Assembly (NCBI GenBank): GCA_027484985.1 | Contig: JAIXRW010000015.1 | Coordinates: forward strand, 1 to 64,000 | Source: Rhodobacter sp. | GTDB taxonomy: Bacteria > Pseudomonadota > Alphaproteobacteria > Rhodobacterales > Rhodobacteraceae | Direction: 5' to 3' | DNA: 64,000 nucleotides | Part shown: positions 1 through 9,301 of the stretch, piece after piece | How positions within the stretch are numbered: position 1 is the first letter of the stretch | How the letters are laid out: each line of letters begins with the position of its first letter | Notes under the pieces: model-generated | The model's database searches: none | What the model was told of the DNA's origin: nothing | The model's input: only the letters and a program-made list of their open reading frames with translations | Position numbers and translations under genes: made by a program

Positions 1-710
1 ACCAATGCGCGTTCCGCATCGGTCCCGACCGCCCTGACCGGATCGGGCAAGCCCCAATGCCCGGTGACAGGCTGGCCTGGCCAGGGCGGGCAATCTTCGC
101 CTGCGGCCGTGTCGCAGACCGTAAAGACGAAATCGAAAATCGGCGTGTCAGGTTGCTGGAACTGGCTGACATGCTTTGACCGCAGGCCATCTACCGCGTG
201 CCCGTTGCGCGTCAGCACATCAAGGACAAAGGGGTTTGGCGCCGCAGCAGGCCGCGTACCTGCCGATAGGGCATTAAAACGCCCCCCACCCAGATCGCGC
301 AAAAGCACCTCGGCGAATATCGAGCGCGCCGAATTTCCCGAGCAAATGAAAAGAACATTGAAAACAGGGTATTCCATGGCAGACTGTGCCTTTTCTGTTG
401 CAGTTCTAATGACAAGAAGGTCCGCGCGCCCCCGCCCCAGATCAAGGCCGATAAAAGCCATCAGATCCGAAAACGCGCCCATATCGGCAGAATAATGGAT
501 CGACCGCCCCCGACGCTCCGACCGGACAAGCCCCGCTTGCTCCAGCGCGGCCAAATGATGCGACAGCGTGTTCTGCTTCAATCCCAGCATCTGCGCCATT
601 TCGGTGGGGCGTGCCCCCTGCGGCGCCATCCGCACCAACAGCCGGAACACCGCCAACCGCCCGGCATGCGACAGGGCATCGAAACAGATCAGGGCGCGCG
701 ACATTTCCAT
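1..710 (-). CDS. ArsR-family HTH regulator fused to low-molecular-weight phosphatase-type arsenate reductase (3' end truncated by window start)
   Basis: Manual reading of the minus strand from ATG at 710 stays open to base 1: MEMSRALICFDALSHAGRLAVFRLLVRMAPQGARPTEMAQMLGLKQNTLSHHLAALEQAGLV... followed by VLFICSGNSARSIFAEVLLRDLGGGRF (CX5R P-loop) and HWGLPDPV. Missing from the ORF track because it runs off the window. Confidence 0.88.
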   Translation of the reverse strand, partial: MEMSRALICFDALSHAGRLAVFRLLVRMAPQGARPTEMAQMLGLKQNTLSHHLAALEQAGLVRSERRGRSIHYSADMGAFSDLMAFIGLDLGRGRADLLVIRTATEKAQSAMEYPVFNVLFICSGNSARSIFAEVLLRDLGGGRFNALSAGTRPAAAPNPFVLDVLTRNGHAVDGLRSKHVSQFQQPDTPIFDFVFTVCDTAAGEDCPPWPGQPVTGHWGLPDPVRAVGTDAERAL

Positions 711-724
711 ATTTCAGGAAATAT
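709..724. promoter_or_regulatory. Perfect inverted repeat at the ArsR-fusion start codon (candidate operator)
   Basis: ATATTTC-AG-GAAATAT. Confidence 0.5.
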
Positions 725-775
725 TGAACCGGCACCAGACCGTCAAATGAAGCTTTCATGACGTGCCCCGCACCA

Positions 776-815
776 CCGTCACGAAAGCTTCACCATGCTT
801 CAACATGATCGTGAC
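776..815 (+). promoter_or_regulatory. Candidate Pho box upstream of phnD copy 1
   Basis: CCGTCAC-GAAA-GCTTCAC-CATG-CTTCAAC-ATGA-TCGTGAC, 11-bp period; units only partly match CTGTCAT. Confidence 0.45.
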
Positions 816-862
816 GTGCAAAGGATAGCCGGTTGCGACCGAAACCTTATGGGGATTGCGCT

Positions 863-1729
863 ATGAAGAACCTGCTGAAAGCCGGACTTGTCGCCTTTGC
901 CAGCCTTGCCGCGACCGTTGCATCGGCTCAGGATACAATCCGTTTCGCCGTGACCGATATCGACGGGCTCGAATCGCTGCAAAAGGAAATGGGCCCCTTC
1001 AAGGACGCCTTCGAAAAGGCATCGGGCCTCAAGGTGGAATTTTTCCCCGTCTCGGGCCGCACCGTCGCGGTCGAGGCGATGGCCGCCGATCAGATCGATT
1101 TCGTGCTGACCGGCCCTGCGGAATATGTCGTGTTCAATGCCCGTCTCGATGCCCAACCGGTGGTGACATGGAACCGCCCCGACTATTACGCCAATGTCGC
1201 CGTCCTTGACAGCTCGGCCTTCCAAAAGCCCGAAGACCTCAAGGGCCAGAAAATCTCGTTCGGGGAAATCGGCTCGACCTCGCAGCATCTGGCGCCTGCC
1301 ACGCTGCTGGCCGAAGCGGGCCTTGCCTATGGCACCGATTACGAACCCGTTTTCCTTAAGCGCAACGTCGCCATGGAAGCGCTCATCAAGGGTGACATCG
1401 CCGCAATCGGCCTGAACCGCACCCATATCGACCAGATCACCGAGAAATTCCCCGACCAGAAACTGCGCGTCCTTCTCAAGGGCGAAGAACTGCCCAATGA
1501 CGTCCTGCTCGCCTCGGCCAAGGTTCCGGCCGAAGTGGTCGATGCCGTCCGCAAGACCTTTGCAGAACACAGCGACGACCTGCTTGCCGCCATCACCTCG
1601 ACCGAAGAAAACGCCAAATATATCGGCGGTAGCTTCAACGCCCAGGTGACGGATGCCGATTACGACTCGGTCCGCAAGATGTTCGAAACCGTTGGCGTCA
1701 CCGAATTCAAAGAATTTGTGGGCGAATAA
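863..1729 (+). CDS. phnD: Phosphate/phosphonate ABC transporter substrate-binding protein (PhnD-like, copy 1)
   Basis: MKNLLKAGLVAFASLAATVASA signal peptide, then DTIRFAVTDIDGLESLQKEMGPFKDAFEKASGLKVEFFPV; PhnD-like; followed by phnC and phnE. Confidence 0.85.
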   Translation: MKNLLKAGLVAFASLAATVASAQDTIRFAVTDIDGLESLQKEMGPFKDAFEKASGLKVEFFPVSGRTVAVEAMAADQIDFVLTGPAEYVVFNARLDAQPVVTWNRPDYYANVAVLDSSAFQKPEDLKGQKISFGEIGSTSQHLAPATLLAEAGLAYGTDYEPVFLKRNVAMEALIKGDIAAIGLNRTHIDQITEKFPDQKLRVLLKGEELPNDVLLASAKVPAEVVDAVRKTFAEHSDDLLAAITSTEENAKYIGGSFNAQVTDADYDSVRKMFETVGVTEFKEFVGE

Positions 1730-1734
1730 CCCTA

Positions 1735-2546
1735 TGAACGCGCCGCTTCGTCACGAACCGGCACAGATCGGCCCCGCAACCGCGGGGCCGGTCCTTTCCG
1801 TTTCCGGCCTTGCCATGTCCTTCGGGGCGAATGACGTGTTGCAGGGCGTCGATTTCACCGTTCATACCGGCATTGCCACCGCCCTGATCGGGGCGAACGG
1901 GTCGGGCAAATCGACCGCCATGAAATGCCTGATCCGCCTTGTCGAACCGACCGGCGGCCGGATCGAGCTTTTGGGCCGCGATGTGCTGACCCTTGGCAAC
2001 CGCGACCTGCGGCGCTTTCGGTCGCAGGTGGGCATGGTCTGGCAACGGCACAACCTCGTGCCGCGGCTTTCGGCGCTGACCAATGTGCTGCACGGGATGC
2101 AATCGCGCGCCTCTGGCCCGCGCACATGGTTCCAGTCGCTCGCCCGCGCCGAAGCGCGGGCCGAGGCGCTGGCCTGCCTTGCCCGTGTCGGCCTGTCGGA
2201 AAAGGCGCTGCAACGGGTCGATAGCCTGTCGGGCGGCCAGCAGCAGCGCGTCGCCATCGCCCGCATGCTGATGCAGCGCCCGCGTGTCATCCTTGCCGAC
2301 GAACCCGATGCCAGCCTCGACCCGCAATCGGGCGAAGAGGTGATGCGCCTGCTTGCCAGCCTTGCGCGCGAAGACGGTCTAACGCTGATCTTCATCTCGC
2401 ACCGCATGGAACACACGCTTGCCTTTTCCGACCACATCCTTGGCCTGCAGGGCGGCCGCATCGTGATGAACCGCCGCACCACCGAAACCGATGCCGACCA
2501 GCTGCGCCGCTTCTTCGACCGATCCGACAGGCCCGCCCATGGCTGA
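1735..2546 (+). CDS. phnC: Phosphonate ABC transporter ATP-binding protein (copy 1)
   Basis: Walker A GANGSGKST, signature [15 protein letters not shown], Walker B VILADEPDASLD; internal start MNAPLRHEP at 1735. Confidence 0.87.
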
Positions 2547-3339
2547 ATCCGGCCTGCTTCCCCCCCGCTTCCGCCACCGCAGCCTTGCCGAATATGCAGG
2601 CCTGCTGGCCGTCGCGGCGCTTGTGATCACCAGCATCACCAACACCGCCCCCGAGGTCGATGCCCTTGGCCGCGGCCTTGCGCGGCTGGTGGCGCCTTCG
2701 GGCTTGCTGGCGCAGATGTTCCCGCCCGATCTGGCCCATATCGACCGCATCGCATGGAAACTGGCCGAAACCCTGCAAATGGCCGTCGCGGGCGCGGCGC
2801 TGGGCCTGATCTTCGCGCTTCCCTTCGCCATCCTCGCCACCGACCGCCTGTCGCCCCACCCGCTGGTGCGCGTCGCCGCCCGCGCCGTGATCGCGCTGTT
2901 CCGCACCATCCCCGATCTGGTCTGGGCCATCTTCTTCATCATCATGGTGGGCCTTGGCCCCGCCGCGGGCGTTCTGGCCATCATGGTGGACAAGATCGGC
3001 TTTGCCGGCCGCTTTTTCGCCGAAGCGATGGAAGAGGCCGATCCCGGCCCGCAGGATGCCCTGCGCGCCATGGGCGCAAGCCGCCTTGGCATCATCTTCT
3101 CGTCGGTCATTCCCGCCTGCCTGCCCTCGTTCACCGCCACATCCCTGTTCGCGCTGGAAAAATCCGTGCGCGGCTCGGCGGCGCTGGGGCTTGTGGGCGC
3201 AGGCGGCATCGGCGTCGATCTCAAGGTCGCCTTCGACCTTTTCAACTATGACGAGGCGCTGACCATCATCCTGATGATGCTCGCCCTGGTGCTGATCGTC
3301 GAACAGGGCAGCGGCTGGATCCGCGCGAAACTCATCTGA
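2539..3339 (+). CDS. phnE: Phosphonate ABC transporter permease (copy 1)
   Basis: MAESGLLPPRFRHRS... multi-TM permease with PhnE-like EAA-region (EEADPGPQDALRAMGASRLGIIFSSVIPA, GAGGIGVDL); overlaps phnC end. Confidence 0.85.
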   Translation: MAESGLLPPRFRHRSLAEYAGLLAVAALVITSITNTAPEVDALGRGLARLVAPSGLLAQMFPPDLAHIDRIAWKLAETLQMAVAGAALGLIFALPFAILATDRLSPHPLVRVAARAVIALFRTIPDLVWAIFFIIMVGLGPAAGVLAIMVDKIGFAGRFFAEAMEEADPGPQDALRAMGASRLGIIFSSVIPACLPSFTATSLFALEKSVRGSAALGLVGAGGIGVDLKVAFDLFNYDEALTIILMMLALVLIVEQGSGWIRAKLI

Positions 3340-4616
3340 TGCAAAGCATGGCCCCCGCACCGCAAACCGCAACCCTGATCGAAGGCGCCCGCGTCATCCT
3401 TTCCGACCGTGTCGAGACCGCCTCGGTCCGCATCGAAGCGGGCATCATCACCGGCATCGACACCCCGCGCGACGGGGCGCAGGTCGTGCCGGCCGCAGGC
3501 CGCCTGCTTGCGCCCGCCTTCGTCGATATCCATGGCGATGCCTTCGAACGCCAGATCATGCCGCGCCCCGGCGTCACCATTCCCATCGACACCGCCCTGC
3601 TTGACAGCGACCGCCAGCTTGCCGCCAACGGAATCGCCACGGCCTATCACGCGCTCACGCTCAGCTGGGAACCGGGACTGCGCTCGGTTGAAACCGGTTG
3701 GGCGGTCTTGCGCGCGCTCAGCCGCCTTGGCCCGCGCCTGACGGCCGAGAACCGGCTGCAACTGCGCTGGGAAACCTTCTGCCCCGAGGCCCATTCCCTC
3801 ATCGCCACGGCGATGAACCAGACCGAAACCCCCGCCCTCGCCTTCAATGACCACACCTCGGCCGCGCTGCTGCATCCCTCGATCGCGCTGCATGACCGGC
3901 CCTTCGACCTGATCCCCGACTATCCCGTGACCGAATTGGACAGCCCGCGCTTTCTGGCCAAGATGCAGACGCGCGCACAACGCTCTGCCATGTCGCCCGA
4001 AGATTACATCGCCCTCATGCTGTCGGTCTGGGCACGGCGGCCCGAGGTTCCGGCCAGCATCGACACCATGGCGCGTCTGGCGCGCGATGCGGGCGCCCCC
4101 ATGCTCAGCCATGATGACAGCCAGATCGAAACCCGCGACTTCTATCGCGCAAAGGGGGCCAAAATCGCGGAATTTCCCATGCATGACAGGGTCTTTGCGG
4201 CGGCCCGCGCGGCGGGCGACCATATCGTCCTTGGCGCCCCGAACGCGATGCGCGGCGGCAGCCATCTCGGCTCGCCCTCGGCGGCGCAGATGATCGGGCG
4301 CGGCCTGTGCGACATCCTTGCCTCCGACTATTTCTATCCGGCCATGCTGGGCGCCATGGCGCGCCTGCATGCCGAAGCGGTGGCCCCCTTGCCGCATCTG
4401 TGGCGGCTGGTCAGCGCAAATCCCGCCGCGGCGCTGGGCTTGACCGACCGTGGCGAAATCGCGCAGGGGCGGCGTGCCGACCTTGTGCTTGTTGACTGGC
4501 CCGAAGGGGCAACCCCCGCTATTGTGCGGACATGGGTTTCGGGGCGCGGCGGCTATTCCGCCCTGCCAGACCTTTGCCCGACAGCGCCTTCCGATCCTGT
4601 GGAAAAGGACACCTGA
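3339..4616 (+). CDS. PhnM-like amidohydrolase (divergent paralogue 1)
   Basis: DIHGDAFERQIMPRP, MLSHDDSQIETRDFYRAKGAKIAEFP, GAPNAMRGGSHLGSPSA, SDY; start overlaps the phnE stop. Confidence 0.82.
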   Translation: MQSMAPAPQTATLIEGARVILSDRVETASVRIEAGIITGIDTPRDGAQVVPAAGRLLAPAFVDIHGDAFERQIMPRPGVTIPIDTALLDSDRQLAANGIATAYHALTLSWEPGLRSVETGWAVLRALSRLGPRLTAENRLQLRWETFCPEAHSLIATAMNQTETPALAFNDHTSAALLHPSIALHDRPFDLIPDYPVTELDSPRFLAKMQTRAQRSAMSPEDYIALMLSVWARRPEVPASIDTMARLARDAGAPMLSHDDSQIETRDFYRAKGAKIAEFPMHDRVFAAARAAGDHIVLGAPNAMRGGSHLGSPSAAQMIGRGLCDILASDYFYPAMLGAMARLHAEAVAPLPHLWRLVSANPAAALGLTDRGEIAQGRRADLVLVDWPEGATPAIVRTWVSGRGGYSALPDLCPTAPSDPVEKDT

Positions 4617-4619
4617 CCC

Positions 4620-5495
4620 GTGACCGAAGCACTCTTCCAAGACCAGACTGCCCCCGCCTTCACCTATTCCCATCCCGGCCAGACGCGCCTGCGTCGCGCC
4701 CTGATCCGCGGGGTGGAACGCATCAGCGGCCAGCCGCGCCTGCGCGACCTCTATCTTGGCTGGTCGGCGGCCCCCCATCCCGATGAACCGGTGTTCGACG
4801 CGGCGCTGCGCCTGCTCGACATCGTTCCCGAACGGACATGGGCGGTGCCTGCCGCGCAGGTGCCGGCCACGGGCGGGCTGCTTTTGGTGGCAAACCATCC
4901 CTATGGCATCATCGACGGGCTGGCGCTGTGCCAGCTGGGCATGCAGCTGCGCGGCAATGTGCAGATCCTTACCAACGCGGTCCTGTGCCAACCGGCCGAG
5001 GTGACGCCCCACCTTTTGCCCATCGATTTTTCCGGCACGCCGCAGGCACGCAAGACATCGGCCCAAAGCCGCCGTCTCGCGATCGAGCTTCTGGCGGCGG
5101 GCAAGGTGGTGGCCATGTTCCCCGCAGGCGGCATCGCCACGGCCAATGCCCCGCTGCGCGGCCGCGCCCATGATGCCGAATGGCATGCCTTCGTGGCGCG
5201 TCTGGCCACGATTGCGGGCGTGACCACGCTTCCCGTGCATTTCGGCGGGCAGAACTCACGCCTGTTCCAGATCGCCAGCCACATGTCCTATCCGCTGCGG
5301 ATCGCGCTGGTGTTCCACGAAACCCGCCGCCGCCTGGGCAAAACGCTGCCCATGTCGATCGGCGCGCCGATTGCGGCCGCCGATCTTCAGGACAAACCGA
5401 AGGACGAGGTGACGGCCCTGTTGCGCCGCCGCACCATGGAAATGGCGGGCGCCCCCGATGACGTGTTCATCTGGCCGTCGCATGTGACATGGTGA
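4620..5495 (+). CDS. Lysophospholipid acyltransferase (PlsC-like) family protein
   Basis: LLLVANHPYGIIDGLALCQL (NHX4D-type), MFPAGGIATA; directly downstream of the PhnM-like gene. Confidence 0.75.
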   Translation: MTEALFQDQTAPAFTYSHPGQTRLRRALIRGVERISGQPRLRDLYLGWSAAPHPDEPVFDAALRLLDIVPERTWAVPAAQVPATGGLLLVANHPYGIIDGLALCQLGMQLRGNVQILTNAVLCQPAEVTPHLLPIDFSGTPQARKTSAQSRRLAIELLAAGKVVAMFPAGGIATANAPLRGRAHDAEWHAFVARLATIAGVTTLPVHFGGQNSRLFQIASHMSYPLRIALVFHETRRRLGKTLPMSIGAPIAAADLQDKPKDEVTALLRRRTMEMAGAPDDVFIWPSHVTW

Positions 5496-5553
5496 CAGCG
5501 CCTGTGGCAGGCGGGCTTACGGCCCGCCGCCGCCTTATCGGCCCGCGTTCCGG

Positions 5554-6234
5554 CTAGCCCAGCGCATAGCCCGTTCCGCGCACGGTGCGGATCGGGTCGT
5601 CGCCGCCATGCACGCACAGCGCCTTGCGCAAGCGGCCCACATGCACATCGACCGTCCGCGTATCGACATAGATGTCGCGCCCCCAAACCCGGTCGAGCAG
5701 GTGTTCGCGGCTCCATACCCGTCCGGGCTTTTCCAGCAGCGTGGCCAGCAGGCGAAATTCGGTCGGCCCCAGTTTCAGCACCTTGTCGGCGCGGTGGACG
5801 CGGTGGCTTTCGGGATCAAGCCGCAGATCACCATGTTCAAGCCACATGCCCGCCGTGGCAGGCCGCACGCGGCGCAATTGCGCCTTGGCCCGCGCCATCA
5901 GTTCCACCATGGAATAGGGTTTGACCACATAGTCATCCGCGCCGGTTTCCAGCCCGCGGACGCGGTCCACCTCTTCGGCACGGGCCGACAGCATGATGAT
6001 CGGAATGCCGCGCGTCTCGGCCCGCATCTTCAACTGGCGGCACACCTCGATGCCCGACAGGCGCGGCAGCATCCAGTCAAGGATGATGATATCAGGCCGG
6101 TCCTCTTCGACCAGCAGCACAGCATCCTCGCCATTGTCTGCCGCGATCACGGCAAAACCCTCGGCTTCAAGGTTATAGCCCACCGCCTCGCGCTGGGCGG
6201 GTTCGTCTTCCACCAGCAGCACCCGTGGCTGCAT
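5554..6234 (-). CDS. phoB: Phosphate regulon response regulator PhoB
   Basis: MQPRVLLVEDEPAQREAVGYNLEAEGF receiver domain, IIILDWMLPRLSGIEVCRQLK, winged-helix C-terminus ending RTVRGTGYALG. Confidence 0.88.
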   Translation of the reverse strand: MQPRVLLVEDEPAQREAVGYNLEAEGFAVIAADNGEDAVLLVEEDRPDIIILDWMLPRLSGIEVCRQLKMRAETRGIPIIMLSARAEEVDRVRGLETGADDYVVKPYSMVELMARAKAQLRRVRPATAGMWLEHGDLRLDPESHRVHRADKVLKLGPTEFRLLATLLEKPGRVWSREHLLDRVWGRDIYVDTRTVDVHVGRLRKALCVHGGDDPIRTVRGTGYALG

Positions 6235-6339
6235 CGTGCGCTTGTCGGCTTTCATCGCTTTGTCCTTCCGTTCGGGGTCGGGCACGCGGGGTAGCCCGCG
6301 GGGGGCGGCCCTGCCGCACCTTCCGCGCCCGCGCGCCGC

Positions 6340-6379
6340 ATGACGGCCTTGCGACAGAATTAATGAACGGTAATGACAG
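6340..6379 (-). promoter_or_regulatory. Candidate four-unit Pho box upstream of phoB
   Basis: Minus strand CTGTCAT-TACC-GTTCATT-AATT-CTGTCGC-AAGG-CCGTCAT: 7-mers at exact 11-bp period. Confidence 0.7.
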
Positions 6380-6402
6380 TTCCTTATCGGTTTCGTGACA
6401 AA

Positions 6403-7302
6403 TCAGTGAAGCCTGCCCACGGCCGCGCGCAGCCGCCACCACGGCTCGGCCTCAAGCAAGGACAGCCAGATGTCCTGCGCGTCGGACAAAGCGGCGCGGA
6501 TCGCCGCACGGTCGGCCTTGCGCGTTTCTGCCCGGCGCCCGCCCTTGGCCTTGCCCGCGCCTTCGGGTGCCGTCTGCATAACCTGTGCATCCGTGGCGAC
6601 CCCCAGCAGATCCTGCATCCGTTGCAACTTGGCCCGGAACGCCTCGGCCCGGTCCGACCCCAAAAGCGGTGCAAAAAACTCGGTCTGGTATCGCAAGGTC
6701 TTAAGATCCTTACGAAAATCATGCAGCGCCACCGGCGGCAATTCCCCGATCCTGTGGCGATGCGCGCAGCAATCCTCCCACGCCACATCCAGCGCCGCCT
6801 CGGCCAGCCGCGCCACCGGCTCGCCCCGCATCACCCGCGCCTCCGGCCCCGCCCGAAACAACACCCCGTCATTGACCGCCCGCAGCAGAAGCGGCGCGAA
6901 CAGCACCGCGTTTCGGTCCCGCAGCTTGCCGCGCACTTTCTGGCGCAGCGCGGCTGCCGCTTCGGCCAACCGTCCCCCCTTATCCTGCGCGACCATCCGC
7001 TCCATCAACACATCGCTGTCGCGCAATTTGCCCAGCGCGCGAAAAATCGCCTTGGCCTCGGCGCGAAAGGCCGCCGCCTTCTTGCCCTTCAGCACCGGGG
7101 CAAAGGCGTCCATCGCCGTCACCAGCCGCCGCAACCAGACCCGCGCCTTATGCGGGCCCACGGGTTCGTCACGGTCCAGCACAAAGGCCAGATGGGCATC
7201 GATCTCGGCCGAACAGCGCCGCACGATCGCGCGCAAGGCCGCCTCGACCGTCAGACCGGGGCCAAGCGGTTGCGGCACTTCGGTTTCTTCTGCTTCGTCC
7301 AT
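6403..7302 (-). CDS. CHAD domain-containing protein
   Basis: Conserved-histidine helical segments [21 protein letters not shown] and [22 protein letters not shown] typical of CHAD. Confidence 0.8.
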   Translation of the reverse strand: MDEAEETEVPQPLGPGLTVEAALRAIVRRCSAEIDAHLAFVLDRDEPVGPHKARVWLRRLVTAMDAFAPVLKGKKAAAFRAEAKAIFRALGKLRDSDVLMERMVAQDKGGRLAEAAAALRQKVRGKLRDRNAVLFAPLLLRAVNDGVLFRAGPEARVMRGEPVARLAEAALDVAWEDCCAHRHRIGELPPVALHDFRKDLKTLRYQTEFFAPLLGSDRAEAFRAKLQRMQDLLGVATDAQVMQTAPEGAGKAKGGRRAETRKADRAAIRAALSDAQDIWLSLLEAEPWWRLRAAVGRLH

Positions 7303-7458
7303 TCTGCACCCGTCTGTCTGGGGGCATGCCTAAGACCCGATTGTAAAATCCTGACGTCACTTCCATGGCGGGCGCGTTGCGAAACTTTCATACAGGCGCA
7401 GCATTGCTGTGACTTTGCCCCCTTATGCCGCTGTCAAGGCGATCTTGGGGGACATCTC

Positions 7459-8283
<825 letters not shown>

Positions 8284-8331
8284 CCCCTTTCTACCCCCGG
8301 CCCCTCGGGGCCATCCATAACGGAGACGAAG

Positions 8332-9231
8332 ATGAAAACGCTGCTCAGCCTTCTCGCTGCGACGACCCTGCTTGCCGGTGCCGCTCAGGCGCAGGAAATC
8401 AAGGAATTCAACCTCGGCATCCTTGGTGGTGAAAACGCGCAGGACCGCATCACCTCGAACGAATGCTACCGCGCCAAGATCGAAGAGGCGCTTGGCGTTC
8501 CGGTCAAGGTTTTCACCCCCGCCGATTACGACGGCGTGATCCAGGGCCTGCTGGGCGGCACGCTCGACATGGCTTGGCTTGGCGCTTCGGCCTTTGCCAA
8601 GATCTACCTGACCGACGCCAAAGCCGTCGATCTGGCGCTGACCAAGCAGAACATGGACGGCTCGACCGGCTATTACTCGATCGCCTTCGCCCGCAAGGAC
8701 AGCGGCATCACCAAACTGGAAGATGCCAAGGGCAAGGTTTTCGCCTTTGCCGAACCGAACTCGACCTCGGGCTACCTTGTCCCCGCTGCCGAACTGACCG
8801 AAACATACGGCGACCTGAAGCAGTATTTCGGCGAAGTGAAATTCTCGGGCGGCCATGAACAAACCATCGTTGGCGTCGCCAAGGGCGATTTCGCGGCGGG
8901 CGTGTCGTGGGCTGACGGCCTTGGCAACTGGGAAGACGGCTACAATTCGGGCGCCTTCCGCAAGGCCGCCGATGCGGGCCTCGTCGATATGAACGACCTC
9001 GTCGAACTGTGGAAATCGAAGCCGATCCCCGAAGGCCCGATGGTGGTCCGCGCCGCCCTGCCGCAGGATGTGAAGGACAAAGTCATCGCCCTGACCGCCG
9101 ACCTGCACGAAACCGACAAGGATTGCGCCTATGGCGTGGCCGCCGGTGAAGCCAAAGACTTCATCCCCGTCACGCTCGACGCCTATCAGGGCGTGATCGC
9201 TGCCCGCAAGCTCCAGGAAGCCTCGCAGTAA
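8332..9231 (+). CDS. phnD: Phosphonate ABC transporter substrate-binding protein (copy 2)
   Basis: MKTLLSLLAATTLLAGAAQA signal peptide; FNLGILGGENAQDRITSNECYRAKIEEALGVPVKVFTPADYDGVIQGLLGG. Confidence 0.93.
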   Translation: MKTLLSLLAATTLLAGAAQAQEIKEFNLGILGGENAQDRITSNECYRAKIEEALGVPVKVFTPADYDGVIQGLLGGTLDMAWLGASAFAKIYLTDAKAVDLALTKQNMDGSTGYYSIAFARKDSGITKLEDAKGKVFAFAEPNSTSGYLVPAAELTETYGDLKQYFGEVKFSGGHEQTIVGVAKGDFAAGVSWADGLGNWEDGYNSGAFRKAADAGLVDMNDLVELWKSKPIPEGPMVVRAALPQDVKDKVIALTADLHETDKDCAYGVAAGEAKDFIPVTLDAYQGVIAARKLQEASQ

Positions 9232-9301
9232 TTTCAGTACGAACCTTGGCCGGGCCTCGTTCGGGGTCCGGCCATATTCATTTTTCCGACGGATCACGCG
9301 C

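Noticed and set aside
3246-5240. 664-aa minus-strand ORF
   Set aside because: Antisense shadow of the PhnM-like and acyltransferase genes; composition not protein-like.
6373-7458. 5' two-thirds of the 636-aa ORF 6373-8283
   Set aside because: This part is antisense to the CHAD gene; only the PhnC portion from 7459 is real.
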